From Parus major (taxonomy: Eukaryota; Chordata; Aves; Passeriformes; Paridae): a stretch of DNA of 64,000 bases. Positions 13,991 through 26,515 of this stretch are shown here, piece after piece. The stretch is taken from the NCBI RefSeq assembly GCF_001522545.3, contig NC_031768.1, positions 8,577,403-8,641,402 on the forward strand. The letters run 5' to 3'. The position numbers and the translations under genes were made by a program. The notes under the pieces are model-generated. The model did not search any database, had not been told where the DNA came from, and saw only the letters and a list, made by a program, of their open reading frames with translations. Position 1 is the stretch's first letter, and each line of letters starts with the position of its first letter.

Positions 13991-16681
13991 GTCCGGCTCG
14001 TCCTGCCGTGGGAGCTTTTCCTTCACACAGGGAAGCCGGTGCACCGCCTTTGCCCGACCCGTCTGTGCATCCCTGAGGAAAAAGGGTTAATTGGGTTTTC
14101 CATCCTCCCCCGCTCCGCTGCTATCAGGGATGCTGCCATTTGGCTCAGGGATGAATGCTGGGTCTGCTGGAGAGATCCAGGGGCTGGAAGGGTGGCCGGA
14201 GAGCTGCTGAGTTATTCCTGGCTGAGGAAAGGCCCCTCGGGGGCTGCTGCAGCCAAAGCTGAAGGATGGAGCCAAATCCAAACAAGGGCAGCCCGAAGCC
14301 AATTTACATGGGAAGCTACTCAAGTCCCCAGCAGACCAGCGGTGGCACAAGGCCATTTTTGGCCCCTTTCCTTCATGCATAAGCCAAGCAGAGCTTATGA
14401 GGAACAGAAAATTTAGGTCACTGAATAGATTCCACTTAAAAGAAAAAGCTAAAAAAAAAAAAAAAGGAAAATCTTGAAGTACAGATTAAGAGTAACTCTT
14501 TCATTATACAAATACACAGTTGTCACTTCTGCCCCTGATGGAGTGAACTTCTGCACTATAAGTGAATTTCTCATCAAAGATCTGTGGTTTATGGGTGCCT
14601 GGTAATCTCTGGTACTTTCTCTGGACATGCAGACACAGTAATTGAGGGCCTTCCCAAGGAGAGGTGGAAGGTACAGCTTGCTGGAGGCTCCAGGCAGTAA
14701 CCAGCAGCTGGCACAGCAGTAGCAAATACCAGAGCACTGTTCTTTGGACACTGAAAGACCTTTCTGAAGTTGTGGTTGGCTTCTCTCAGCTTCGTGCTGG
14801 CTACTTGTTTCATCCAAGTACCTTCAACCCTGTGCAGTTCCTCACTTGCATTTTTACACCCTCTTTTTGATTCAACTGATCTGTTCTTTCTCTTTCCTTC
14901 TTTTTTATGGGGCTTATGATCTGCTCAGAGAGATATTTGCTTCCATCCTCTGATTTTGGTTTCTTCACTTCTCTTCAGTGCCATTTTGCCATTTTACGTT
15001 CCAGATACCCACATACTAGTCTGTGTTGGTACTGTGTTCCTTAGAGCCTTGTTTGCTGACTTATTCACAATTGTACCATATGTGGCTTCTTGCACACAGA
15101 CCTTGGCAGTCTAGAGCATTGAAAATGTGAAAATGCCCTGCAAATGGCTAGGACATCTCATTAATGTTATTTTCTGTCATAAACTAGCTTCTGTTGGTGC
15201 CCATTGATAGGGTTGACAGTGTAGCTAAAGATTTTCCAGCATAATTTATGTTGGTTCTAGAAAAGTGTATTCCCTAAATGCTTTTTTAAGTTAAAATTTG
15301 GTAGTTTTATTTTTCATTCTGACATAATTTGTTTTACATTTTTTGGGGTGCTTGCTTCATCTATTCAGTCTTCTTTTCAAATTAAAAAGGCTGTCTCATT
15401 TTGAGGACCTCAGCAAAGGGAACTGGATCTCTGCCAGTTGCAGCGGCAAAGAATTTAAGAAAAATACAGACTTTATAAGAAAATGAGTGGAGTTAGCAAC
15501 ATTTCTGCCTGAGTGTCAAAAGGAAGTCAGTAATGACATGCCAAGAAGGAACACCTTCTGTGCTCTGGGGAGTCTTCTGTTGAAATAAAGAGCTTAGCAA
15601 TTGACACACAGCAATCAGGCAAGAAATGAGGATGTCAGTTTCTGCTATACTTCTTTTTTATGAGTATTAAACCACCAAAGCCAAAGGGAGAGATACATTG
15701 AAAAAACACATGCTTCTCGTAGCTGCAAACCCACCGAGTCTTAAACTGCTTATGTGTTCATGTACAAAAGGTTTGTGCTTTCAGGTTGTGCTCTGTAACT
15801 TTTTCTCTCAAACAAGAAAAAATCCTGTCCTAATACAACTGGAGGAGAAGCAGGGCCGAGTGTCAGGTGTAGTTCATGTGTTTCTCACCAGATCATTTGA
15901 AATTTGCCCTCCTCTTCAGTCCCAGAGTAAAAGTGGGCCTCAAATGTGGCTCTTCAGCTAGACAAAAAATGTGAATTTCCCCCTCTCACTCCTCTACACT
16001 TCTGTAACTCCTTGGTTGGTTTGCTTTGGGCATGCTGTGCCTCGTCTTTGCACTATAAATCTGATGCCATAAGCCAAGGACCAGGAAAAGAGTATGGATT
16101 GTACAAGGAAGGGATATGATCCTGGTGTGATGTATGGAGGAAGGAGCTGAAGCCTATATGTGTTCTAGAATTGTTCAGAATTCAGGTAGATTCTTCAGAA
16201 TCCACCATTCTAGAACACATATTCTGGAGATTTGTTTGTTGTACATATTGATAAAATGTCTAATCATAGAATAAATAGGATTCCCTTAGGCTTGGGTTCT
16301 AGCCTGAGGAAACTTCAGGATCTAGTTCAACCCATGCTCAAAGTGACTCCTGTTGGTCTACTTGTTCATGTATGCTGGTTCACTTCTACTTCAGGATTCA
16401 GGGAATCCAGGTGCCTGGTATTTCCAAGAGAACAAAATAGTCTGTCTGCAGTTGTTGTGTAGGGACTGGAGGCATCTCCGAACAAATATCTCATGGATTG
16501 ATCTGTCATTTGTCTTTTATACGTTTTAGTGATGTACCAGTTTTATATGCCTTCAGGATTTTGGGATAACCATGTGGCTGCAGTTTTGTTCTCACCCAGT
16601 ATTCCACATCTCTCCTGAGCTGAAGGTGACCACTGAGCTCCATACACAGGCTGCCATATTTTGGCCACAACAATCCCTGCA
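13991..16681. other. Intergenic sequence upstream of LANCL3
   Basis: Non-coding sequence 5' of LANCL3 up to the assembly gap. GC content falls gradually to about 14300, and a run of A lies near 14450-14465. No gene or repeat family was recognised apart from the inverted repeat at 16156-16222. Confidence 0.5.
16156..16222. repeat. Perfect 16-bp inverted repeat
   Basis: Left arm ATATGTGTTCTAGAAT at 16156-16171 is the exact reverse complement of 16207-16222; the loop is 35 bases. It would form a hairpin in single-stranded form. I do not recognise it as part of a known repeat family. Confidence 0.85.
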
Positions 16682-17156
16682 NNNNNNNNNNNNNNNNNNN
16701 NNNNNNNNNNNNNNNNNNNNNNNNNNNNNNNNNNNNNNNNNNNNNNNNNNNNNNNNNNNNNNNNNNNNNNNNNNNNNNNNNNNNNNNNNNNNNNNNNNNN
16801 NNNNNNNNNNNNNNNNNNNNNNNNNNNNNNNNNNNNNNNNNNNNNNNNNNNNNNNNNNNNNNNNNNNNNNNNNNNNNNNNNNNNNNNNNNNNNNNNNNNN
16901 NNNNNNNNNNNNNNNNNNNNNNNNNNNNNNNNNNNNNNNNNNNNNNNNNNNNNNNNNNNNNNNNNNNNNNNNNNNNNNNNNNNNNNNNNNNNNNNNNNNN
17001 NNNNNNNNNNNNNNNNNNNNNNNNNNNNNNNNNNNNNNNNNNNNNNNNNNNNNNNNNNNNNNNNNNNNNNNNNNNNNNNNNNNNNNNNNNNNNNNNNNNN
17101 NNNNNNNNNNNNNNNNNNNNNNNNNNNNNNNNNNNNNNNNNNNNNNNNNNNNNNNN
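16682..17156. other. Assembly gap (Ns)
   Basis: 475 consecutive N positions. The CR1 element that begins at the right edge is probably cut by the gap, so part of that element may be missing here. Confidence 1.
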
Positions 17157-17495
17157 TGACCTTATCACTCTCTACAACTCCTGAAGGGTGGCTGTAGTCA
17201 GGTGGGGGTCGGTCTCTTTCTCCAGGCAGCAGAGGACAGAACCAGAGGATGCAGTCTCAAGCTGTGCCAAGGGAAATATACATTGGATATTAGGAAAAAT
17301 TTTTTTACAGAAAGGGTTCTAAAGTATTGGAATGGTTTGCCCAGGGACATGGTAGAGTCACCATCCCTGGATGTGTTTAAAAAAAGACTGGATGCAGCAC
17401 TCAGTGCCATGATCTAGTTGGGGTGTTAAGGCTGGTTTGGACTTGATGATCTTGAAGGTCTCTTCCAACCCAGTGATTCTGTGAGTCTGTGAACA
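17157..17495 (+). mobile_element. CR1 LINE 3' end
   Basis: A well-preserved CR1 3' region in the plus sense. It has the 'tcactctctacaactcctga' start, the 'ttggatattaggaaaaattt' phrase, 'tttgcccagggacatggtag', 'tcaccatccctggatgtgtt', and the diagnostic end 'cttccaacccagtgattctg' followed by repeats of the ATTCTGTGA type at 17471-17492. The 5' end is hidden by the gap. Divergence is low compared with the CR1 pieces at 3 and 4.5 kb. Confidence 0.95.
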
Positions 17496-20400
17496 GAATT
17501 GCATTAAATAGTGTGAACACATCAGAAGGGTTGTGCTAGAGGGTTTTCAAGGTTGGTTTGAGCAAACCTGCTATTAAATCCAAACTCAGTTCCCGCCCTA
17601 CCCATCAAAAGAAGCCCTTGGTTCTTTACTGCCCAATGCTGCTCTTCCCAGAGAGTTTTGCCGCTGCAGGTCAGCTATGCAGTTAGCTCCTTTCCTGCCT
17701 GGGTAGGCTTTGACCCAGGAATCTGCACTCCTATCCAAGAGGCTCTGGGTTTACAGCCCAGCCCTGCAGTCAGTTCACTTTTGATGGGCAGCTGGCCCTG
17801 GGGCATTTGGAAGAAAGGAATGAATTAGGCTGAGCTGTTTCATGCCCACGTCAGAAAATAAGTATTTATATTTCCAGCATTCTCTGTTGAGGGTTCTTTG
17901 GGGAGCAAATGTGGGATGAGGGATGGAATTATCACTGCCCTGTAGAGACCATGCTAGTAGCCAAAATCTGGTATAGTCTGACCAGTAGTCATGCAGTGGA
18001 GGAAGCTCTTAAGGGTTTCATGGCATTGTTATTTGGTAGCCAAATTGCCCCAGCACTTTCTAGTTGCTCAATGTATTCTGGTTTTTTACCACAAGTATTT
18101 TTTTTATTTCTCAGGCTGAGCTACCCTGTTCTGTATGGGCTCTACTTACAAAAGGTTTTGTGGTTTCTGTTCAGTAAAGATAATTTGACAGTGATATGAA
18201 CTCCTGTTTTGAAAATGAAATGTTCTTGGCATTGCACAACAGAATCTTTTCCTGGGTCTACTTTTTCTTCTGTTACTTGATAATACAAACCAAATTTCAG
18301 CATAGCCTGAGTTTTGGTGCACACACTGCCATTTCATCACAAGGAAAATTACACATTAGTTTTGGTGCTGCACTGAATTACCTTTTGCTTCAAGAGCACG
18401 ATGAGGTTTTGTCTACTACTCAGATTGATAAAGTGTAGTAATTTAACAGGAATTGAATTTCTTTGAGACACTTTCTTAATTACCAGATATGGTAGATATT
18501 GGCCAACATGAGAAATTATGGGACAGTAGGAAATGCTGAATAGGTGCTTGGACAGTCATGCATGTCTCTTCCTTAAGAAACAAGACTAGAAGTTTCTGGG
18601 GTTTGATTGTTTGATTTTTATTACAAAATGTCACATTTTCCATTTAGAGAGGTAGGATAATTTTGGTAAGGGTTTCAGCTTAGGTAGAAACAAAACAGCT
18701 GTTACAGAGTCTCTGAAGAGAATATTGCTTTTTTCAGTATCTTTATGTAGAACTACCTGTGATGAGTGAATCACTTTTCATCTGTTCACAAACGCCAGGG
18801 CTTTCTGCAGAGCAGGAAATTTGAAATTCAGAGTTTTGGCTTAACTGGTAAAACTCTAGCTTTAAAACAGCAGTATCTTCACCCTTATCTGGAACTTTTT
18901 TACATAGGCATTGTTATCCCTGGTTTTCCTTCCCTTGGCTCGAGCCTGTTCAGATGAACAGGGTGGTGGAGCTCTTAGGCATGTCTGTCACAATTAACAG
19001 TTTCTTTGTCCAGCAGGTTATCCCATTTTTTTGATGCTCAAAGTGATTTCTACTGAACACAAGTACTCTTTGTATGCTTGAGGGAGCAGTTGTTCATCTG
19101 CAGTTCTCTGCACGGCTCTGGCATTGTCTGATAGAGTAAGGAAGCAAAGAATCCCACTGGGCACTCTACTGTTGTTATTTAAACCAAATACTTCTTTTTG
19201 TCTCATTAATTAGTCTGTCAGTACAACATACATTGTAAATTCTGAATTTCCTTAAGTGCATCTTTTCTACAATAGATGTCAGTGTGATATCCACGATTTG
19301 AATTGCAAGATTTTTGTCACAGCCGGTATTTGGAAGCAATTCAAAGTACAGGAACAAAAATCAATATGTGAAGTCAACTAGTACATTTTGCTATTGCCTT
19401 GCTGTTAGCTGATCTCAATAATTGCTGTGATGGAAATAATAGACTTTTATTAACAAACCACGCTTCTACTTGCCAGGGCAGGGATCTCACCAGGAGGCCC
19501 ATGGAGGTGATGAAGGGAGCTGAGAACAGTGTCTGGGCCTTGGGCACAGCCACAGGCACTGAGGAAAGATGCAGATTGCTGGGATTTCAGGCTGTAACAC
19601 TGAGTGTGATAAGAAAATGTCGTGGAGTCTTACATACAATTAATGATGATAATGATAATAATGTTTTTATGTCCTTGAGGAAGCTAGTACCTGCAGAAAC
19701 AAGTTATCCTTTAACAATGCTAAGGAAGTTAGATACATGATAATGGAAATGGAAGATTTCCAACTTCTGATTCATCAAAATTAGTGCAGCATTTGACCTT
19801 CTTTAAAATTTCCATCTTGGCCGTGCTTTAATCCAGTCTGGGTCTCTTAGTTACACATATTTCATAGTACCATGTGTTACATGATGTGTACACACATGCA
19901 GACACACACAAATGCAACATTGTCCATAAGCAAAACCTCACCCCGGTGTTTTGGTGTTTTGGTGTTTGCTTTATTGTTTGTTTTGGTGGGGTGTTTTTTT
20001 TTTTTTGTTTGATAGCAGATTTCTTTTGGCGGGTGGTTTTTTATTTATTGTTTGTTTGGGGTTGTGTTGTTTCATTTTGTTTGTTTTTGTGTTTGTTTTG
20101 GTTTTGTTTTTGTTTTGTCAAATTAACAAAATTGTAAGACAAGGTTTGGTTTACAAAAATGAAAATTTTCATATGAGACTTTTCCTGAGAACCTTCTAGC
20201 CCAGCTGTTTTCAGTTTTGCCTAAGAAGTAAGCAGCCTAGGTTAGGGAACACAGAATCATGTAAATTCACACAGGTCCAGCTTTGTGCTCCTGAGAGCAG
20301 CCTGGTCTAGATGCTTTTAGAAATCTGCAGAATGCTGACTGCTCTCCAGGGAATGCTGATGCACTATCACTTGCAGCTGCAAATCTAGGAAAGCATAAAA

Positions 20401-20555
20401 TAACCTGACTCTGTGTGTGTAGTTCTTGTCCACTCAAAGAATGAAACAGTTGGCTTAACTAACATTGAAAATGAATGAGGTGGATATTCAAGGTACTGCA
20501 GTCTCCTCAAGAATTTTTTTTTTTTTTGAGTGACACATTTTAAGTGGTAAAAGCA
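17496..20555. other. Intergenic sequence, nothing gene-like
   Basis: About 3 kb of AT-rich non-coding DNA. Only a G/T-rich low-complexity stretch, listed separately, stands out. Confidence 0.5.
19945..20120. repeat. G/T-rich low-complexity stretch
   Basis: About 175 bp of the plus strand is almost only G and T, made of irregular GTTTTG and TGTTTGTTTT units with a T run at 19993-20006. C and A are nearly absent. It gives a false hydrophobic, Phe/Cys/Val-rich reading frame in both forward frames. Confidence 0.9.
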
Positions 20556-20559
20556 TCCT

Positions 20560-21062
20560 ATATAGAATGACAGAATGGCTGAGGTAGGAAGTGGTCCAGC
20601 CTCACTCTGATCCAGCTCCCCTCCCTTTCTCAAGCAGGTCACCTAGGGCCAATTGCACAGAACTGTGTCTGGGTAGCTTTGGAATATCTGAGCACAAAGA
20701 CTGCACAACATCCCTGGACAACCTGTGCCAGTGCTCAGACACCCTCACAGTGAAAAAGTGTTTCCTGATGTTCAGACAGAACTGTTTCATTTGTGCCTTT
20801 TGCATCTTGTGATGTCAGTGGGCACTACTTGGAAAATCCTGGCTCCAGCCTGTTTTCAATTTCCCTCCAGGTGTTTCTGTGCACTGATGACTTTCCCTCC
20901 CTGAGTCTTCTCCAGGCCAAGCAGTCACAGATTTCTCAGCCTTTCCTTGTGGGAGAGGTGTTTCAGCTCTTTAAAATCATAGTGACCCTTTGCTGGACTC
21001 TCTCCAGTACCTCCATATCTGTCCTATCCTGGGGAACCCAGAACTAGACACAGTGCTCAAAT
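20560..21062 (-). mobile_element. CR1 LINE 3' region
   Basis: CR1 in the minus sense. From left to right it shows the reverse of the tail ('atagaatgacagaatggctg'), 'aacatccctggacaacctgt', 'gtgccagtgctcagacaccc', 'agtgaaaaagtgtttcctga', 'cttctccaggccaagcagtc' and ends near 'ggggaacccagaactagaca'. This is the standard order of the last 500 bases of CR1. It is not full length. Confidence 0.9.
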
Positions 21063-21064
21063 AC

Positions 21065-23715
21065 AATTCTTATTCCCCTTAATTTTGACAATCCATAGAA
21101 GTTTGCTTGGTTTTTATGTAAATGTTGCAGCTGAACTGAAAATAGGTCTCAGAAGAGAAAATAATTAAGGAGCCCAGAGTTTATTCTTAGTAATCCTGAA
21201 ACAATGCATGGAACGCTTCTCTTTAAATACAGTGATAATATTTTATTGGGAAAGTGCCAAGAACATTTCAAAATCAATTTCTGTGCCCATTCATTTGCAG
21301 CTCTTGCACTTATTGCACCGTCTGTCTTCATTTCACTGCTCTGTACTACTCTGATGGGATGCATAGAGCTCTGCTAAACTGTACTAAAGATCCATCTGTA
21401 GCAGTTTATGCTATTTTGCTTGTTAAGCGTCCAACAGGGAGGTAACAGAAATATTAAAGGTACTATACTCTGATTTGAGTTTTTTTAGTAGGTACAAGTT
21501 TTACAGGTATTTTTAAGTTATAAATGAAAATAATGTGAAGTATTATTATTGGACTTTGAACAAAAAAAAAAAAATTCTTTGTTTTTGCACCCTCAAATGT
21601 GTAAGCTATGATCAAGGAAATATTTATATCTAGGATTTATCTTGTGTGTGTGAATAATCTCTCACTGCTCTTAGTACTGTTCACAAATCATGGTCTAAGT
21701 TTGTTTCAGAACACTGTTAAGCATTTTTGTTTTTCTAGTGTTTGGTTTTCAAACAGTCTTTTTTAAAAAAATAGAGGCAGAGGATATATAAAAATAATTC
21801 ACAAGTTTATGAATTATGCAGGGCAACATTCCAGTGGATAAGGAAAAAATGTTCAGGTACTAGGATATAAATTTGGATGGGATATTACAAAATTAGGCTC
21901 TGATTCAGTAAACCATATGGGTCAGAATTATTGCTTGTAGACTTGATATAAAGCTCATGCTTGAGTGCATCATACCAATACTGCTCTGGAACAAGTTTCC
22001 CCTCTTCCAGCTTTCTGTAAATTGGGATTTCTCTGAAGTAAGCAGAATTAAGACTGTTTAAAGGACATTTTAAGCCACTTAAGGCTTCACAAAGTGATAC
22101 TAGTGAGTGGCTGAAAAAACACTGTATTTGCCATACAAACATAGTTATTAAAACTTCTCTGTGTAAGGCAGATGATTCAAATTCTTTAATGACAAAAAAG
22201 GCAATATAGATAAAGGAAATTATATGTATGTAATATTTATACACACACATTTTATACATATATGTATGTATAGGCTCAAATTTGAAAATAAAACTTGTGG
22301 CAAGTCAGAAAATCATTTTAAAATGGATCCCTTCCTTTCTCTGATTATTACTTTTATTATTGCACCTCATTAAAAACAAATTAATCCAGTTATGTATGCT
22401 TATTTAGTGCTTGGTTTACTTGCAGGTTTCCCCTGTGCCATTTGTAAAGCCAGTCTTTTTTGTGCCACAGCGTTGTTTTCATCATTTGTGCAAAGAAGAG
22501 ATTCAACAGTACTTTTTAGAATCACAGCTAGTTTAGAAGGGTTTCCCTGCATTTGCTGCCTTCTCTTGCTGCTCTATTTCCCTGTGTCAGAGCCAAATTA
22601 CGAAGCAAAGCCGTCAGCTCTGCGAGTCAGGCACTAATGCACAGGTCGATGAGAAGCTTCTCCTTCTAAAGGGGTGCTGGGCTCGGTCAGTAGTCACTGC
22701 AGTGACAGCTCTGTGCTGCTAGTGCAGCTGCTGCTGCTGCCGGGGCTGGACTGGCCGCCTCTCGGGATGCCCCACATTTGGATGTTTGTTATTCACTGCA
22801 CACTGACTTTCACAGATGTCAGTGCTTGTTACCTACTGGGAAGAAATTAGACCTCTGCATTTTGGCCAGTGTACAAACTGTTCCCTCTCTTTAATGTCAC
22901 TTCACCTTCCAGCCCACGCTGGTTCTGAGGCTCCAAGGCCCAACTGGGGTGTCACATGTTCCCATATCCACCTTTGGATTTTGGCATTGTTGTGCTCAGG
23001 AGATGGAGTAGGATTTCAAATATTTCTTCTGATTAGAACAACCCCATCTCAGTAGGCGATCAGCCTGATGTTTTCGGTGACTCCCATTTGCATTAAGGTC
23101 CTGAGCTCCTGTTTACATCAAGGTCCTATTCTTGCAGAATGTTTCCTGGAGCTGTGTCTGGATCAGCCTTGACTGTCACTCCAGTTGCTTTTCACTACTT
23201 GGGTAGTTAAAAAAGATGGAAAAACTAGTATGTGCGACCTAATTTTGCAGAGGAATTTTCCACTGGCATTCTCCTCGCCATTGCCACCAAGAAAGGGTGA
23301 GAGAAGACATTTTCCAAGCACTTTATGGCCCAGTGATGACCTCTTCCTAAAACGGCACCTAAGTAACTTCTGGAACAAGGTAATGAACCTCCTACTCTTC
23401 CAGCCCCATATCCCTGGCACACATATCCTGGAGAGTATGGACAATCCTCAGTGGCAGGCTGGAAGTGGGCTGAGAAGGGAGCTCTGTGGAACTCGAACAA
23501 CATTTTGCTGCTGACCTTGTATGCCCTTGGATCCCTGTTCCTCACCTTATGGCCTACAGACGTGACTGTTGAACATGTGAGTTTGGGAGAGATGATTACA
23601 TGTGTTTGTAACGTTAATTATTTCTTTGTAGGTCCCACTTTAATCCTTGGCTGAAAATGAAGGTTGCTGAAAATCCATCTCTGTCTCGAGCACGCTGCAG
23701 AAGGAAGACAAATTC
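21065..23715. other. Intergenic sequence, nothing recognised
   Basis: Non-coding AT-rich sequence with a short TA/CA simple stretch around 22215-22275. Overlapping frames on both strands at 23160-23550 reach 109 residues but match no known family. Confidence 0.5.
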
Positions 23716-23719
23716 TGTT

Positions 23720-24369
23720 AAATGTGACTGCCAGGTGCAATTTCTTCCATCACCAAAACCTCTCTCTGCCTTGCTTTTTTGTCTCGATAGGACATTCGTG
23801 GTTGGGCTCTTTTCTTCCTTGGGCTGAGATTGATGAGAGAGAGACAGTATTCTCTTGTTTGGACTTGGTTGTTTATTATTCTTTTATCTATATTACATGT
23901 ATACAAGGTACAAGGAGCTATGTGCACTAAGATAGAAAGGCGCAAAATGGCTAACAAGGATCTTCTTCAAGGTGTTTTTTATGTCTGTTTACCCAATTAA
24001 CAGATGCCAAGTAAATTATTTTTCTTAGTGACCCAATGACTCAACACCTGTGTGCTGCACTGTGGCATCTTCTATCCAATCACCTACTACAACTCAAAAA
24101 CCACTAGAAGAAGAAGATGAAGAAGCAAGGACAAGAGACAACACCCTGAATCCTCCATCTTGTCTCTCTGTTCTCTAAACTAGTTTAAACTCCAAACTTT
24201 AACTTTTTCACCCAGTGACTTAAAAAACTCTCTAATTTACACACTTACACTCCTAATTTTTCTATTTAACAGTTGCTTTCACTGTGTGATATGAAATTCA
24301 GTGCTTTCTTGGGTGTCAGAGCCAGGTGTCAGAGATAAGGGCACACTCTTGATGCCTTTGACTCCAACA
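23720..24369 (-). mobile_element. Solo LTR of an endogenous retrovirus
   Basis: Read on the minus strand, this segment looks like one long terminal repeat. It opens with TGTTGGAGTC at 24369. An AT-rich U3-like part follows, then a TATA-like 'cataaaaaac' near 23975, and then a polyadenylation signal AATAAA at 23877-23872 followed by a CT-rich run. The left boundary is uncertain; a TGTGACTGCC string near 23720 is my best guess. I saw no matching target-site duplication, internal retroviral genes or second LTR, which suggests a solo LTR left by recombination. The exact family is not assigned. Confidence 0.6.
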
Positions 24370-25250
24370 CTTTTTTGTATGTTTACCCTCTTTGGTGCTT
24401 GCCTTGCAGCAAAGCAAACCTGAGAAAGCTCAGGTTTTTCTTGTCCCAGAGAGTTCCAAGCAGAGGGCAAGCAGGTGCTCTGATCACAGGGCAGAAGGGG
24501 TGGTACAGGACAGGAGTCAGGAAATTGGGCTGTCAAGTGCCACTGCCTCAATTAGTTTGTTTTCTCCCCTTTGTCATGTAGGCTGTAAGAATAACGGATG
24601 GCAGCTGGAGCAGCTGGCAGTTTCGGGATGGGTTACATCTAGAAAGAAGGAAGACAGTGTAAAACATGGCAGACAAAAGACATGAACAAAAGACAAAAGA
24701 CAAAAGCCACAGGCAGAGGCAATGTGACATGAGCCAAGTGTATCCGTGTGACACTCAGTGTGTGACATTTGACAGGTCTTTCACATCAGAGGCACAAGGA
24801 TCATGTGTGGTTTTGGAGCCTGTCCCTTAGGGCAGCATAAGCAGGATTAAGGACTTAAAATGGAGCCCTTTTTGTTTAAATAAATTTAAAAGATGCTTCC
24901 TTCTTCCAGCTCTTCTCTTCTGTGTAAGTTGGGGTTTTATGATTTTAGGAATTAATAATATCCCTTCCAGCACGTGACATAACTGAGATAAGAATTCCTA
25001 AATGCATTTGGAACAAACAACTCCATGTTACTGAAAATAAGATCAGTTATGTGATTAAAATGAGCGCAATCAAATTTGAAGCTTGAGGCACCGCAGCTAA
25101 ACAAACATATCTCTAATCAGCAAATTATGTCCTTCCAAGGAAAATCATAATTTCAAAATGGAGAAACTACATTAAAACAGTCTTCTTTAGCGAGGGAACG
25201 ATTATTCAGCAATATTTATGGTCACAGTGTCATTTGAAGGGAATTGGCAG
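24370..25250. other. Intergenic sequence, nothing recognised
   Basis: Non-coding sequence between the LTR and the orphan CpG island. A short run of ACAAAAG-type units lies at about 24680-24710. Confidence 0.5.
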
Positions 25251-25254
25251 GGCT

Positions 25255-25445
25255 TTTCCCGCCCCTTCCCCTCACGGCGGGCCTCAGGCCCTGGTGCAAG
25301 GGCGACCCCTGGCGGGCAGGCCCCGCCATGGCCGGCCCGGCGCCCGCGCGCGGCTCCTCCGGCGGGCCTGGAAATTCCTGGTGTCCCGGGAAATTCCGGC
25401 TGCTCCCTCGGGAAATGGAGACTTGGAGCATTCCCGGTACTGCCC
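25255..25445. promoter_or_regulatory. Small orphan CpG island
   Basis: About 190 bp of very GC- and CpG-rich sequence in an otherwise AT-rich region. It contains a perfect NF-kB-type palindrome GGGAAATTCC at 25388-25397, a similar GGAAATTCC block at 25370-25378 and a third related GGGAAAT block near 25410. No coding exon could be assigned. A forward frame of 102 residues crosses it, but it is Pro/Arg/Gly-rich, as expected for GC-rich DNA. It may be a promoter or enhancer of an unannotated transcript, but no expression evidence is available. Confidence 0.5.
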
Positions 25446-25616
25446 TCAGGGACTCAGAGAACTGGGGAAGAGGAAGAGGCAAGGGGACAGGGAAAGAAAA
25501 AGCAACAAAGAGGGGAAAAAAGATGATTTACACGTTACGTTTTATGCTTCTCTTTGACATTTGCACAGACAAGCAGTTTCTAAAAGAATTTAACAGAATA
25601 TGTTATATTATAAAGT

Positions 25617-26515
25617 TCACAGAATCAAAGAATTGTCAGGGTTAGAAGGGACCTCTGGAAATCACCCAGTCCAGCCCTCCTGCCCAAAGCTGGGTTACGT
25701 GGAGCAGGTGACACAGGAACGCATCCAGGTGGGTTTGGAATGTCTCCAGAGAGGGAGACTCCATGACCATCCCTGGCAGCCTGTTCCAGTGTCCTGCCAG
25801 CTTTGACATAAACTTCTTCCTCATGTTGAGGTAGAACTCCTTGTGTTTTATTTTATGGCCATTGCTCCTCGTTCTGTAACTGGGCCACTATAAAGAGTCT
25901 GACACATCCTCTTGGCACCTGCTTTTCAGATATTTACATGCATTAATGACACCCCCTCTCAGTCTTCTCCTCCCCATACCAAACATGCCCAGCTCCTGTA
26001 GTCTCTCCTCACAAGAGAGACCTCCAGACCCTTCCTCATCGTTGTGGCCTCTGCTGGGCCATCTCCAATAGCTCTGTGTCTCTCATGTGCCGAGGAACCC
26101 AGACACAGCACCCCAGGTGTGGCCTCTCTAGGGCTGAGCAGAGGAAAGGATCCCCTCCCTGACCTGCTGCCCACGCTCCTTCCAGTGCATTCTGTGATCC
26201 CACTGGTGATCCTGGCTGCAAGGACACGCTGGCAGTTCATGGTCAATTTGTCACCCACCAAGACTTGCTGGCCCTTCTCTGCAGAGCTGCTCTCCCACAG
26301 GTCAGTCCCCAGTCTGTGTTCGTACTTGGGGCTATTCCTCCCCTACTTGTGCCCTTGTTGAACCTCATTTTCTCTCTGCTCCACTAACCAGCCTATGAAG
26401 GTCTCACAGATTGGCAGTACAGCCTTCAGGTGGATTGGCCACTCCTCTCAGTTCTGAATTGTCAGTAAACTTGCTTAGGATGCATTTGATCCTTTTGTCC
26501 AGGGTTCTCTGTTAT
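25617..26515 (-). mobile_element. CR1 LINE, about 0.9 kb of the 3' part
   Basis: A long CR1 3' segment in the minus sense. It starts with 'tcacagaatcaaagaattgt', the reversed CR1 tail, followed by 'gggacctctggaaatcaccc', 'agtccagccctcctgcccaa', 'cctggcagcctgttccagtg', 'tcttcctcatgttgaggtag', 'ctcagtcttctcctccccat' and 'cagcaccccaggtgtggcct', and reaches the 'gttgaacctcatt' and 'ttgatccttttgtccagggt' region. The order is collinear with CR1. It is the longest CR1 piece in the window. Confidence 0.95.

Noticed and set aside
16506..17197. Three long frames across the N gap
   Set aside because: Their length comes from undetermined bases; the real flanks are CR1 and unassigned non-coding sequence.
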